Assembly: GCF_013488225.1 (NCBI RefSeq)
Contig: NZ_CP041241.1
Location: 124,001-188,000 of the forward strand
From: Sinorhizobium mexicanum
GTDB lineage: Bacteria; Pseudomonadota; Alphaproteobacteria; Rhizobiales; Rhizobiaceae
Direction of reading: 5' to 3'
DNA length: 64,000 bases
Under the pieces are notes generated by a model that was not told the DNA's origin, did no database searches, and worked only from the letters and a program-made list of their open reading frames with translations. Position 1 is the stretch's first letter; every line of letters starts with the position of its first letter. The translations under genes were made by a program, and so were the position numbers. Shown here one piece after another: positions 57,652-64,000 of the stretch.

Positions 57652-58263
57652 ATGAACGATGAACTAAGCAGCCGGGCCCCCGGCGATCCATTGCGGGTGC
57701 CTGCAACGACCTCGCAAGGTGTCGACGATGCCCATGGCGCGCAATCCAGTGGAATTGATGAGGGCGCGACAGATCGCAACCTGCAACAGGCGGTGCGTGA
57801 AGACCTGAACGACGTCCGGGAGTTCGCCGATGAGCGGGCGAAGCAAGCCCGGGACGCTGCAGCCCGCGCCGCCGAGCGCGAGAAGAACGTCGCGGCACGC
57901 CAACTGAGCGGCGTCGCGATGGCCATTGAGAAGGTCGGCTCCGAGCTTCAGCAGTCGGATCAACAGGCGCTTGGCCGCTACGCGCAACAAATCGGCACGT
58001 CGCTCCGCGCCTTGGCACGCGACATCGAGGGACGCGACCTCGGCGAAGTTGCGGGCATGGCCGAAGACTTCGGCCGAAGGCAGCCGCTCGCCTTTCTCGG
58101 GATCGCAGCGATTGCCGGCTTGGCCGCCAGTCGGTTTCTGACCGCCTCGGCTCAGCGTCGCCCTCGCCGAACCGTTTCCCAACCGTCCTCCGCAGCAGAG
58201 CCAGCAAGTGGCCGGCCAAGCGGAGGCGGGTGGAATTTTGAGGAGGATCAGTACAATGGCTAA
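57652..58263 (+). CDS. Small membrane-anchored protein of a stress operon
   Basis: A 203-residue protein with a disordered acidic start, an Ala/Glu/Arg-rich amphipathic helical region (about 40-140: ERAKQARDAAARAAEREKN) and one TM near 146-163 (LAFLGIAAIAGLAASRFL), then a Pro/Ser-rich tail. I do not recognise a named domain. The ATG at 57652 has GGGAGGAG at a good distance; an earlier ATG-containing frame is less likely. It overlaps the next gene by eight bases. Confidence 0.8.
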   Translation: MNDELSSRAPGDPLRVPATTSQGVDDAHGAQSSGIDEGATDRNLQQAVREDLNDVREFADERAKQARDAAARAAEREKNVAARQLSGVAMAIEKVGSELQQSDQQALGRYAQQIGTSLRALARDIEGRDLGEVAGMAEDFGRRQPLAFLGIAAIAGLAASRFLTASAQRRPRRTVSQPSSAAEPASGRPSGGGWNFEEDQYNG

Positions 58264-58675
58264 CCATCGGGACGACCGCCCCTTATCGGAACTGATGACC
58301 GGTTTGGTGGCGGACATATCCGGGCTTTTCCGCAAGGAAATCGATCTGGCAAAAACCGAGGCGTCCGAGACGTTGAACCGGGCGACAGGTGGTCTCGAGA
58401 CGCTTCTTGTCGGCCTGATCTTCGCGATCGGCGCCATTGGCGTGCTGTTGAGCGCGGTGGTCCAGGGGCTGGCCGCGTTTTTGGCGACGCGAGGCATCAC
58501 GGAACCGAATGCCGAAGCATTGTCCGCGGCCGTCGTCGGCGTCGTCGTGGGGTTGCTCTCCTGGGCAATGATTTCGCGCGGCCTGTCGACGATGAAAGGC
58601 AGCAGCCTCAAACTCGACAGGACGACAGCCTCCCTGCAGCGCGACGTGGACGTGTTTAAGGAGCAAATGCGATGA
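58256..58675 (+). CDS. Phage-holin-superfamily-III-like membrane protein
   Basis: A 139-residue protein with an amphipathic start (LSELMTGLVADISGLFRKEI) and two TM helices: LLVGLIFAIGAIGVLLSAVV and SAAVVGVVVGLLSWAMI. This pattern fits the Actinobacteriophage_holin_6/superfamily III group, which in bacterial genomes usually appears next to DUF3618 genes as here and is not phage-derived. GAGGAGGA lies upstream of the ATG. Its 3' end overlaps the next gene by four bases. Confidence 0.8.
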   Translation: MANHRDDRPLSELMTGLVADISGLFRKEIDLAKTEASETLNRATGGLETLLVGLIFAIGAIGVLLSAVVQGLAAFLATRGITEPNAEALSAAVVGVVVGLLSWAMISRGLSTMKGSSLKLDRTTASLQRDVDVFKEQMR

Positions 58676-59646
58676 ACGAATCTCTCCACACACATTCGTC
58701 TGCAGAGCTGCAGCGAGAGATCGAGGCTGATCGCCAACGGATTGAAGAAAAGCTCCACGCCATCCAGGAACGCATGTCCCCGGGACAGCTGATGGATGAA
58801 ATGCTCGAATATGCCAAGACGAGCGGCGGAGCCGAATATCTCAGCAATCTCGGTGTCGCGCTCAAGGCAAATCCGATCCCCGTCGCCTTGATGGGCGTAA
58901 GCCTCGCCTGGCTGCTCGCCAATCCGGGGTCTCGCGCGCCAGGATTGAAGGATGACGACGACGGCGCGGACCACTATCCGCTCGCGACAGTGACGGGCTC
59001 CATAAGGCGCATCGGACCTGTGGAGGCGAGCTTCGGCGAGCGCTACAGCCACTTCACGGATGAAAGCGGCAGTCGCTTCAGGGCCCTGACGGACACGGCC
59101 GATCGTCGGGCGGGCCACTTCGTCGACCCAAACGGCAACGTTTACCGCGGCTTCGCCGACGCAACCGGGAAGCAGATCGAAGACATACGCAACGAGGCCG
59201 GTGCCTTGTTCGACGAGGCATCCGGTTGGGCATCCAGCACATGGCGGCAGGTGAGTGCCACGGCAAGCCGCCTGTCCGGCTCTCTCGCGGACACCGGCAA
59301 GTCGCTTGCCGGCCGCGCGCAAGATACCGGCCGATCGCTGCAAGAGGAGGGTGCACATCTCAATGCGGCTATCCTCAAGCATTTCCGCGACCAGCCGCTG
59401 GTCGGCGGCGCACTCGCCTTTGCGGTCGGTGCGGCGATAGGGGCCGCGCTGCCCCATACCGACACCGAGGACGAGGCCATGGGTGAGGCCGCTGACGACG
59501 TGCGCGGCAATCTCGCGGCGAGGACCAATGCGGCGGTCGGCGACGCGATCGAGACAGGGCAGGAGGTCCTGGAAAAGACCGGCGATGCCATGCTTGAAGC
59601 TCATGACGCTGCCCGAGATCGGTTACGCGAATCGCCCCGGGAATGA
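58672..59646 (+). CDS. DUF3618 domain protein
   Basis: A 324-residue protein. The N-terminal 50 residues (SSAELQREIEADRQRIEEKL, then a DEMLEYAK helix) match DUF3618, followed by a TM (IPVALMGVSLAWLLANPG) near 73-90. A long helical, Ala/Thr/Gly-rich region comes next (ATASRLSGSLADTGKSLAG) and a second TM near 243-260 (LVGGALAFAVGAAIGAALP). It forms an operon of three overlapping genes with the two above. A role in envelope resilience under stress is inferred from the promoter. Confidence 0.85.
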   Translation: MNESLHTHSSAELQREIEADRQRIEEKLHAIQERMSPGQLMDEMLEYAKTSGGAEYLSNLGVALKANPIPVALMGVSLAWLLANPGSRAPGLKDDDDGADHYPLATVTGSIRRIGPVEASFGERYSHFTDESGSRFRALTDTADRRAGHFVDPNGNVYRGFADATGKQIEDIRNEAGALFDEASGWASSTWRQVSATASRLSGSLADTGKSLAGRAQDTGRSLQEEGAHLNAAILKHFRDQPLVGGALAFAVGAAIGAALPHTDTEDEAMGEAADDVRGNLAARTNAAVGDAIETGQEVLEKTGDAMLEAHDAARDRLRESPRE

Positions 59647-59655
59647 GGTCTGCCT

Positions 59656-59919
59656 TCATTTCACGGGGGTGCAATCGCTGATCGACAGGTTGGCCGGATG
59701 ACCGCAGGGCTGAGAGTGTCTCGCGCGGCTTGCCGCGCCGAGCGAGCCTTCGCGATCACCGGCTTGCGAACGACGCGCCGCCGACGTCTCGATCCATTTC
59801 ACCAGCCAGCCGAACCCCTCCCATTCGGCACCGTCCAGTGGATCGGCAAAGGCGTCGCTTCTCTTTTTGCGCTGTTGGCCTACCAGTTCCCTGTATAGGA
59901 TCGTCCATTGAAGTAGCAT
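59656..59919 (-). CDS. Possible small protein
   Basis: An 87-residue frame with GGAG seven bases before the ATG. The first 55 residues (VGQQRKKRSDAFADPLDGAE, then WEGFGWLVKWIE) look protein-like, while the rest is Ser/Ala/Arg-rich and may be read-through. A plus-strand frame of 66 residues covers the same bases. Without a relative to compare, both remain doubtful; this one has the better ribosome site. Confidence 0.3.
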   Translation of the reverse strand: MLLQWTILYRELVGQQRKKRSDAFADPLDGAEWEGFGWLVKWIETSAARRSQAGDREGSLGAASRARHSQPCGHPANLSISDCTPVK

Positions 59920-59938
59920 CTCGTTGCTCCAGGCTTCT

Positions 59939-60037
59939 ACAGCGCCGCGCGTCTTGTCAGACGCGCAAATGGCGCTGTAGCACTTTGAATTTGCTGCATG
60001 TTTCGTTAAATCGGCTACGATCTAGGGAAACATGCAG
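59939..60037 (+). repeat. RIME1-like mosaic palindromic element, copy 4
   Basis: ACAGCGCCGCGCG...GGCGCTGT (59939-59978) and CTGCATGTTTCG...CATGCAG (59994-60037), joined by AGCACTTTGAATTTG. It is the closest match to the copy at 1893, in the same orientation. It fills most of the gap before the LysR gene; the remainder up to 60125 contains only the short palindrome CTTTCATGGATGAAAG (60100-60115). Confidence 0.75.
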
Positions 60038-60124
60038 CAGCGTTGCCCGAAGATGGTTCGCGAGGCAGTGCAACTGTAGAGGCACAAACGAAAGCCATCT
60101 TTCATGGATGAAAGTCGAGCTGGC

Positions 60125-61000
60125 ATGAAAGTCGAAAACTGGGAAGATCTTCGTCTCTTTCTGCACGTCGCCGAACAAGGCGGGCTTGCGGGTGCTGCCG
60201 AGAAGACCGGCATCAGCGCGCCGACCATCGGGCGACGGATGCTGGCGTTGGAACGGGCGACGGGCCGAGCGCTGTTCGTCAGGGCGCGGACGGGATACGA
60301 GCTCGCAGCGGATGGGCGGATATTGCTGGACCGCGTGAGGGCGATGCACGAGGCAGCGCAGGACATCGTCGATTGGCACGAGGCGGTGCATTCGATGCCG
60401 ATCGTAAGGCTCCTCTCGGACAACACGCTGTCGTGCTTCACGGCAACAAGCCTTCGGCACCTTTGGGCGCCGCACGATGCTTTTCGCGTTTGCTTCAAGA
60501 CGACCGAGGCCGCGATCGACCTGACACACCGCGACGTCGATATTGGGCTCGCCGCGGAGCGGCCGCAGTTGGGCAATGTCGCGGTCCGGCGTTCCGTTGC
60601 CGTTGCCTACGCGCCGTACTGCGCGCAGGGTTTCGACCATCGGCGCCATTGCAACTGGGTCTCGCTCGGTACCGATGTCGCCAACCAGCCGTGGAAGCGG
60701 TGGGCGTTCGAACAGCCGGGCCGGCACATCACGAACTGGGTAAATTCACCGCGGATGATGTTCGATCTGGTGAAGGCGGGAGCGGGCATCGCCGTCATGC
60801 CGTGTTTCATCGGCGATAGCGATCGAGGTTTCGTCCGGGCGGGGCCGGTGATCGATGAACTCGGCCATGATCTGTGGATCGTACTGCACGGCGACGAACG
60901 GGGTCGCCAAACCGTGCGCACGGTCGCAGACCGGCTTTCGGCGCTGCTCACAGCGAATGCCTCGCTTTTTTCAGGATCGAATGGCCGCGATCCGCTTTGA
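60125..61000 (+). CDS. LysR-family transcriptional regulator
   Basis: A 291-residue LysR protein. The winged HTH occupies about 1-60 (WEDLRLFLHVAEQGGLAGAA, then EKTGISAPTIGRRM). The effector domain is a two-lobed periplasmic-binding-like fold, with DVDIGLAAERPQLGNVAVRR and AGAGIAVMPCFIGD. The ATG at 60125 gives the usual MK-x-WEDLR opening, whereas 60104 adds seven residues. It is convergent with the dehydrogenase-like gene at 61018, so its targets are not obvious from position. Confidence 0.85.
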   Translation: MKVENWEDLRLFLHVAEQGGLAGAAEKTGISAPTIGRRMLALERATGRALFVRARTGYELAADGRILLDRVRAMHEAAQDIVDWHEAVHSMPIVRLLSDNTLSCFTATSLRHLWAPHDAFRVCFKTTEAAIDLTHRDVDIGLAAERPQLGNVAVRRSVAVAYAPYCAQGFDHRRHCNWVSLGTDVANQPWKRWAFEQPGRHITNWVNSPRMMFDLVKAGAGIAVMPCFIGDSDRGFVRAGPVIDELGHDLWIVLHGDERGRQTVRTVADRLSALLTANASLFSGSNGRDPL

Positions 61001-61017
61001 ATGAGAGCGGGACAGTC

Positions 61018-62076
61018 TCAGAAATGCCGCCCTACCTCGGCGAAGAGGTCAAGGTCGGCGAGTGAATCCTCGAGGTCGGTTTTTGGGCGTGTCCCTTGCG
61101 TCACGCAGTCGTGGAAGGCGCCGAGCTCCACCCGGAAGGCATCCTCGTAGAACGGTCCGATGATCTCGGTGCCGGTTTCGGTGTCGGTGGAACTGGTGAT
61201 TTCGAGCCGGGTCGGCAGGTTGCGGACATAGGGCGTGTCGTAGTTGATCTTGTATTGCCGGTTCTGGGTCAGCACCTCGATGCCTGAATCGAAGCGGGCG
61301 ACGTCGTGGATCACCGCCTCGTAGACCGCGGTGAAGTGACCGTAGTCGAAGAGCGCCACCAGCGATTCCCCGCCCGATTGCCGCGCCGCCGCCACGCCCT
61401 TCGGCGGGCCCAGGAGCTCGCGCATGGCGGAAAAGCTGTGCGAGGAGAGCCCAGTCAGCACCTGATAGGCGCGCACCGCATGATTTGGGCGATCCGCGCC
61501 TATCACTTCCCGCAGAAGGGCCTGCGTCCTCGTGCGACCTTCCGTAATGACGGTCGCCGGGACGTCGGTGGCGCGTAAGATATGGCGCGTCTGGTCGACG
61601 AAGAAGCGCGATTCACGGATCAGGTCGCGGATGCGGACATGGCGGATCTCCTCGGCCGGAGGCATGCGCTTCTTTAGTTCCAGAAACGGCCGGGCGTAAC
61701 GGCGCATGTAGCCGACGAAGACAGTCTTCGGGTTGTTTCTGTTGCGTTCGATGAGCGGCAGAAGTTCGCGTCGTGTGAGGCAGACGGGTTTCTCGATGAA
61801 GACGTGCTTGCCCGCTTCGATCGCCTTGGCGAGAAGCTCCGAATGCAGATAGTCCGGTGCGAGGATGAACACAGCATCGATATCCGGTGCCGCAAGCATT
61901 TCCTCGACGTGGGTGGTGCGGAGGCGGGCTCCGTAGCGCACGCCCATCGCCTCGACCAGCATCGGTGAAACGTCGCAGACGCCGGCGATCCGGAAGCCGG
62001 GGTGATCCGCGAGGAGGGGAAGATGCATGATCTGGGCGACCTCGCCCAGACCGATCAGGCCGACAGAAATCTGCAT
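61018..62076 (-). CDS. Gfo/Idh/MocA-family oxidoreductase
   Basis: A 352-residue NAD(P)-dependent oxidoreductase. The Rossmann segment is VGLIGLGEVAQIMHLPLLAD, then IAGVCDVSPM. The catalytic lysine is in VFIEKPVCLTRREL (the EKP motif) near residue 95. The C-terminal half has the typical open beta-sheet domain, and ends with FHDCVTQGTRPKTDLEDSLA. RBS TAGGAGCA precedes the ATG. It lies after the isomerase gene by 12 bases, forming a three-gene catabolic unit with the PHP-domain gene. The substrate, probably an inositol, sugar or sugar acid, is not known. Confidence 0.88.
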   Translation of the reverse strand: MQISVGLIGLGEVAQIMHLPLLADHPGFRIAGVCDVSPMLVEAMGVRYGARLRTTHVEEMLAAPDIDAVFILAPDYLHSELLAKAIEAGKHVFIEKPVCLTRRELLPLIERNRNNPKTVFVGYMRRYARPFLELKKRMPPAEEIRHVRIRDLIRESRFFVDQTRHILRATDVPATVITEGRTRTQALLREVIGADRPNHAVRAYQVLTGLSSHSFSAMRELLGPPKGVAAARQSGGESLVALFDYGHFTAVYEAVIHDVARFDSGIEVLTQNRQYKINYDTPYVRNLPTRLEITSSTDTETGTEIIGPFYEDAFRVELGAFHDCVTQGTRPKTDLEDSLADLDLFAEVGRHF

Positions 62077-62088
62077 CGGCGACTGCTC

Positions 62089-62940
62089 CTAGATAAGTGG
62101 TTTCAGAAATTCGGCGTTGCGCTTTGCAAGCTGGGCGGGGCTCTCGCTCATGACCTCGAAATAGTCCTGTTCGACAACCACGGGGCCGGCGAAGTGGCGC
62201 TCCTTGAGCATCCGCACCACCGCGGCGATATCGACCACGCCGTCCGGGAGCGGGCACATGGCGCCCGCCTCGAAGGCTTCACGCACGGTCAGGTCTCCGG
62301 CGAGCATGCGCTCGCGCACCGTGGCGTCGATGTTCTTCAGGTGCATTGAGCCGATGCGATCCCAGACCTTGCCCATGTAGGCGAGCGGGTCCTGATTCCA
62401 GAAGGCGTGATGACCGGTATCGAAGCAGAGCTCGATTCCCGTATCCTGCAGCAGGCGGTCGATCTGCTCTTCGAACTCCACCGCGGTTGCCACATGCGGA
62501 TGGAAGGCGAGGGTGATATCGAACTTTTCCCTGAGCAGCGCCTGTGCACCCTGCAGCATCGCTGTCATCGCCCGCCACTCTGCGTCGGTGAGCCGGCCGA
62601 CCGCATGCGGCGGATAGACGTTGCCCTCGTCCATGAGCGTAAGGGTGCGGGCGCCGAGGGCATGAAGCAACTTGCCGATCTTCTCCGCATCCGCAAGCAA
62701 CTGCGAGCCACTCAGCGGATCCGAGAAGGTGTGCACGTGCACCGTGCCGACGAGTTCGAGACCCCGGCCGGCCAGCGCGTCCTGCAACGCTGCCGGATCG
62801 GTGGGCAGGAAACCGTAGGGGCCGAGTTCGGTGCCCCGGTAGCCGGCTGCCGCGACCTCGTCGAGATATCGCCCGGCGCTCACGCGCGGATGGTCGGGAT
62901 AGAAGATGCCCCAGGAACAGGGGGCGTTGGACAGGAGCAT
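62089..62940 (-). CDS. Sugar isomerase/epimerase (xylose-isomerase-like TIM barrel)
   Basis: A 283-residue AP-endonuclease-2/IolE-type TIM barrel. The opening MLLSNAPCSWGIFYPDHPRV closely resembles IolE (inosose dehydratase). Metal ligands are in DEGNVYPP, FHPHVATAVE, FDTGHHAFW and VEQDYFEV. The N-terminal similarity makes inosose dehydratase the best specific guess, with a general sugar epimerase as the alternative. RBS AGGAG is seven bases before the ATG. Ten bases separate it from the end of the PHP gene. Confidence 0.85.
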   Translation of the reverse strand: MLLSNAPCSWGIFYPDHPRVSAGRYLDEVAAAGYRGTELGPYGFLPTDPAALQDALAGRGLELVGTVHVHTFSDPLSGSQLLADAEKIGKLLHALGARTLTLMDEGNVYPPHAVGRLTDAEWRAMTAMLQGAQALLREKFDITLAFHPHVATAVEFEEQIDRLLQDTGIELCFDTGHHAFWNQDPLAYMGKVWDRIGSMHLKNIDATVRERMLAGDLTVREAFEAGAMCPLPDGVVDIAAVVRMLKERHFAGPVVVEQDYFEVMSESPAQLAKRNAEFLKPLI

Positions 62941-62950
62941 TCGGGCTCTC

Positions 62951-64000
62951 CTATGGCGCGAAATAGACGGGATTGGAAATTGCGCGGCGCAGCGGCTCGA
63001 CCTCGAGCTCCGCCTCGGTCAGGCCCCATGGAAGGGGGGCATCACCCACCGCCGCGCGAAACTCCACGACGAGTGCGGCGTGGCTGGCGTGGGCCAGGAT
63101 TTCGCAACGTAGGAATTTCTTGGGTGCGGCTTCCAGTCTGAACCTCTGGTCGACGTCCTCGATCGGCATGCGCGCGATCTCGCCGCTGGCGTCGTACCAG
63201 GCCAGGAGGTCGCCGGCCGCGCCCATGACGTGCGCCTCGGCGCGCCCGCCGGAAACGGTTGAATGAACGGTCGATCCCATCGGCGCGCCGTCGACGGTCA
63301 GTGCGAGATGCGGGCCGGTGGGGCCTTCGGTGACATAGCCGTGCCCCGCCTTCATCGCTTCGAGCACGGTGTCCTCCGAGAGTTCGGGCAGCCACAGGAC
63401 CGTCGTCGGACGGGCGAGTGCGAACGGCCCTTCCGGCAGCAAGCGGGCCGGCTGGTGATAGTCGCTGCCGCCGATCGCCGACAGTTTCCGGCCCGATGCG
63501 AGCCGCTCCTGATAGCGGCGCAGCGATATCCAGTTGCGGGCAAACCAGGGCTGCTGCCAGACCTCCATGCAGTCGATCCGCGGCAACTCGTAATCCCAGG
63601 GAATGGTCGGCTTGTCGTGGTTTATCGAGAGCAGTCCGCCCTTCTCGTGCACGATCTGCGACAGCTTGTGCGCGTCCTCCCGCCTGGTCATGCGGAAGTC
63701 GATCCAGTCGTCGACGCCGAAGACGTTGGCGTGGCCTTCGGCGGTGGTCACTTCCATGGCACGCACGAAGACGAGCTCAGGCGAGGAGCGGGCATGGAAA
63801 TAGCGCCGCTGGGTGGTGGTGTTGTGGTCCGCCACGGCGAGAAAATCGAGGCCTGCTTGCTTCGCCGCGGCGTGCAGGAGTTCCGGGCTGCCCTTGGCAT
63901 CGGAATGGAAGGTGTGGCAGTGGAGGTCGCCCCTGTACCAGCCGGCACCCTTGCGAACGGGGCGCGGGCGTTGCGGTTGCGGTGCGTGCGGGCGCGGCGC
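62951..64000 (-). CDS. PHP-domain metallohydrolase, CehA/McbA type (N-terminus outside window)
   Basis: The frame is open to the right edge, so the start is missing; 349 residues are visible. The PHP metal site is clear: GDLHCHTFHSDAKG, then FLAVADHNTT and, after about 140 residues, IGGSDYHQPAR. The C-terminal part is beta-rich (TVDGAPMGSTVHSTVSGG), as in CehA/McbA-type hydrolases that cut phosphodiesters or carbamates. It is the first visible gene of a minus-strand unit with the isomerase and the Gfo/Idh/MocA enzyme. Confidence 0.88.
   Translation of the reverse strand, partial: APRPHAPQPQRPRPVRKGAGWYRGDLHCHTFHSDAKGSPELLHAAAKQAGLDFLAVADHNTTTQRRYFHARSSPELVFVRAMEVTTAEGHANVFGVDDWIDFRMTRREDAHKLSQIVHEKGGLLSINHDKPTIPWDYELPRIDCMEVWQQPWFARNWISLRRYQERLASGRKLSAIGGSDYHQPARLLPEGPFALARPTTVLWLPELSEDTVLEAMKAGHGYVTEGPTGPHLALTVDGAPMGSTVHSTVSGGRAEAHVMGAAGDLLAWYDASGEIARMPIEDVDQRFRLEAAPKKFLRCEILAHASHAALVVEFRAAVGDAPLPWGLTEAELEVEPLRRAISNPVYFAP

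Noticed and set aside
58256..59646. Phage origin for the holin-like gene
   Set aside because: There are no other phage genes, and the neighbours are DUF3618-type envelope proteins commonly paired with this holin superfamily in bacterial genomes.
59698..59898. A 66-residue plus-strand frame after the DUF3618 gene
   Set aside because: No ribosome site, Arg-rich composition, and an opposite frame with a better start.

Overview
The window looks like a secondary replicon (chromid or megaplasmid) of a Sinorhizobium/Ensifer-type alphaproteobacterium. The reasons are the high GC content, the density of ABC uptake systems each paired with its own regulator, gene orders that match the lac, agp (alpha-galactoside), thiCOSGE and pobA loci I recall from S. 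meliloti pSymB, RIME1-like and other rhizobial intergenic palindromes, and a GGAAC-N16-CGTT promoter of the alphaproteobacterial general stress sigma factor. All of this comes from reading the sequence; no database search was possible. I found no tRNA, rRNA, CRISPR array, transposase or prophage.

Layout. 1-2.0 kb: the end of an ABC permease gene and a succinate-semialdehyde dehydrogenase gene. 2.0-9.7 kb (minus strand): a lactose operon, lacR-lacE-lacF-lacG-lacZ-lacK. 9.7-20.1 kb: the alpha-galactoside locus, with agpT (AraC type) divergent from agaL1-agpA-agpB-agpC-agpD-agaL2, in which two GH4 alpha-galactosidases flank an oligopeptide-type ABC importer; a strong terminator closes it. 20.3-22.1 kb: an adenylate cyclase and a small unknown protein. 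22.2-26.8 kb (minus): thiE, thiG, thiS, thiO and thiC behind a TPP riboswitch. 26.9-29.6 kb: a DUF427 protein, then a PobR-like regulator divergent from pobA. 29.9-34.4 kb: a five-gene branched-chain-type ABC importer that may serve aromatic acids. 34.6-42.0 kb: a LacI-regulated module of unknown substrate, with a polar amino-acid-type ABC importer, a 2-hydroxyacid dehydrogenase, a small dimeric alpha/beta-barrel protein, an aldo/keto reductase and an Asp/Glu-racemase-like protein. 42.2-49.9 kb: a second LacI regulator divergent from a ribose-type ABC importer with two permeases plus DhaK/DhaL kinase subunits. 49.9-55.5 kb (minus): a signalling cluster of a DUF3365 haem-motif periplasmic protein, a hybrid histidine kinase with two receiver domains, a lone receiver and a HisKA-REC-adenylate cyclase. 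55.8-59.6 kb: a YihY/BrkB-type membrane protein, an FKBP isomerase, and a three-gene envelope operon behind a stress promoter. 60-64 kb: a LysR regulator, then on the minus strand a Gfo/Idh/MocA oxidoreductase, a sugar isomerase/epimerase and a PHP-domain metallohydrolase that runs off the window.

Most of the region is catabolic. Each block combines uptake, first-step catabolism and a local regulator. The observations most worth following are the cAMP phosphorelay-like cluster, the two unassigned catabolic modules (35.7-42.0 kb and 61.0-64.0 kb), the recurring hairpin just after solute-binding-protein genes, the paired palindromic operators of the LacI regulators, and mosaic repeats that supply stop codons to genes.
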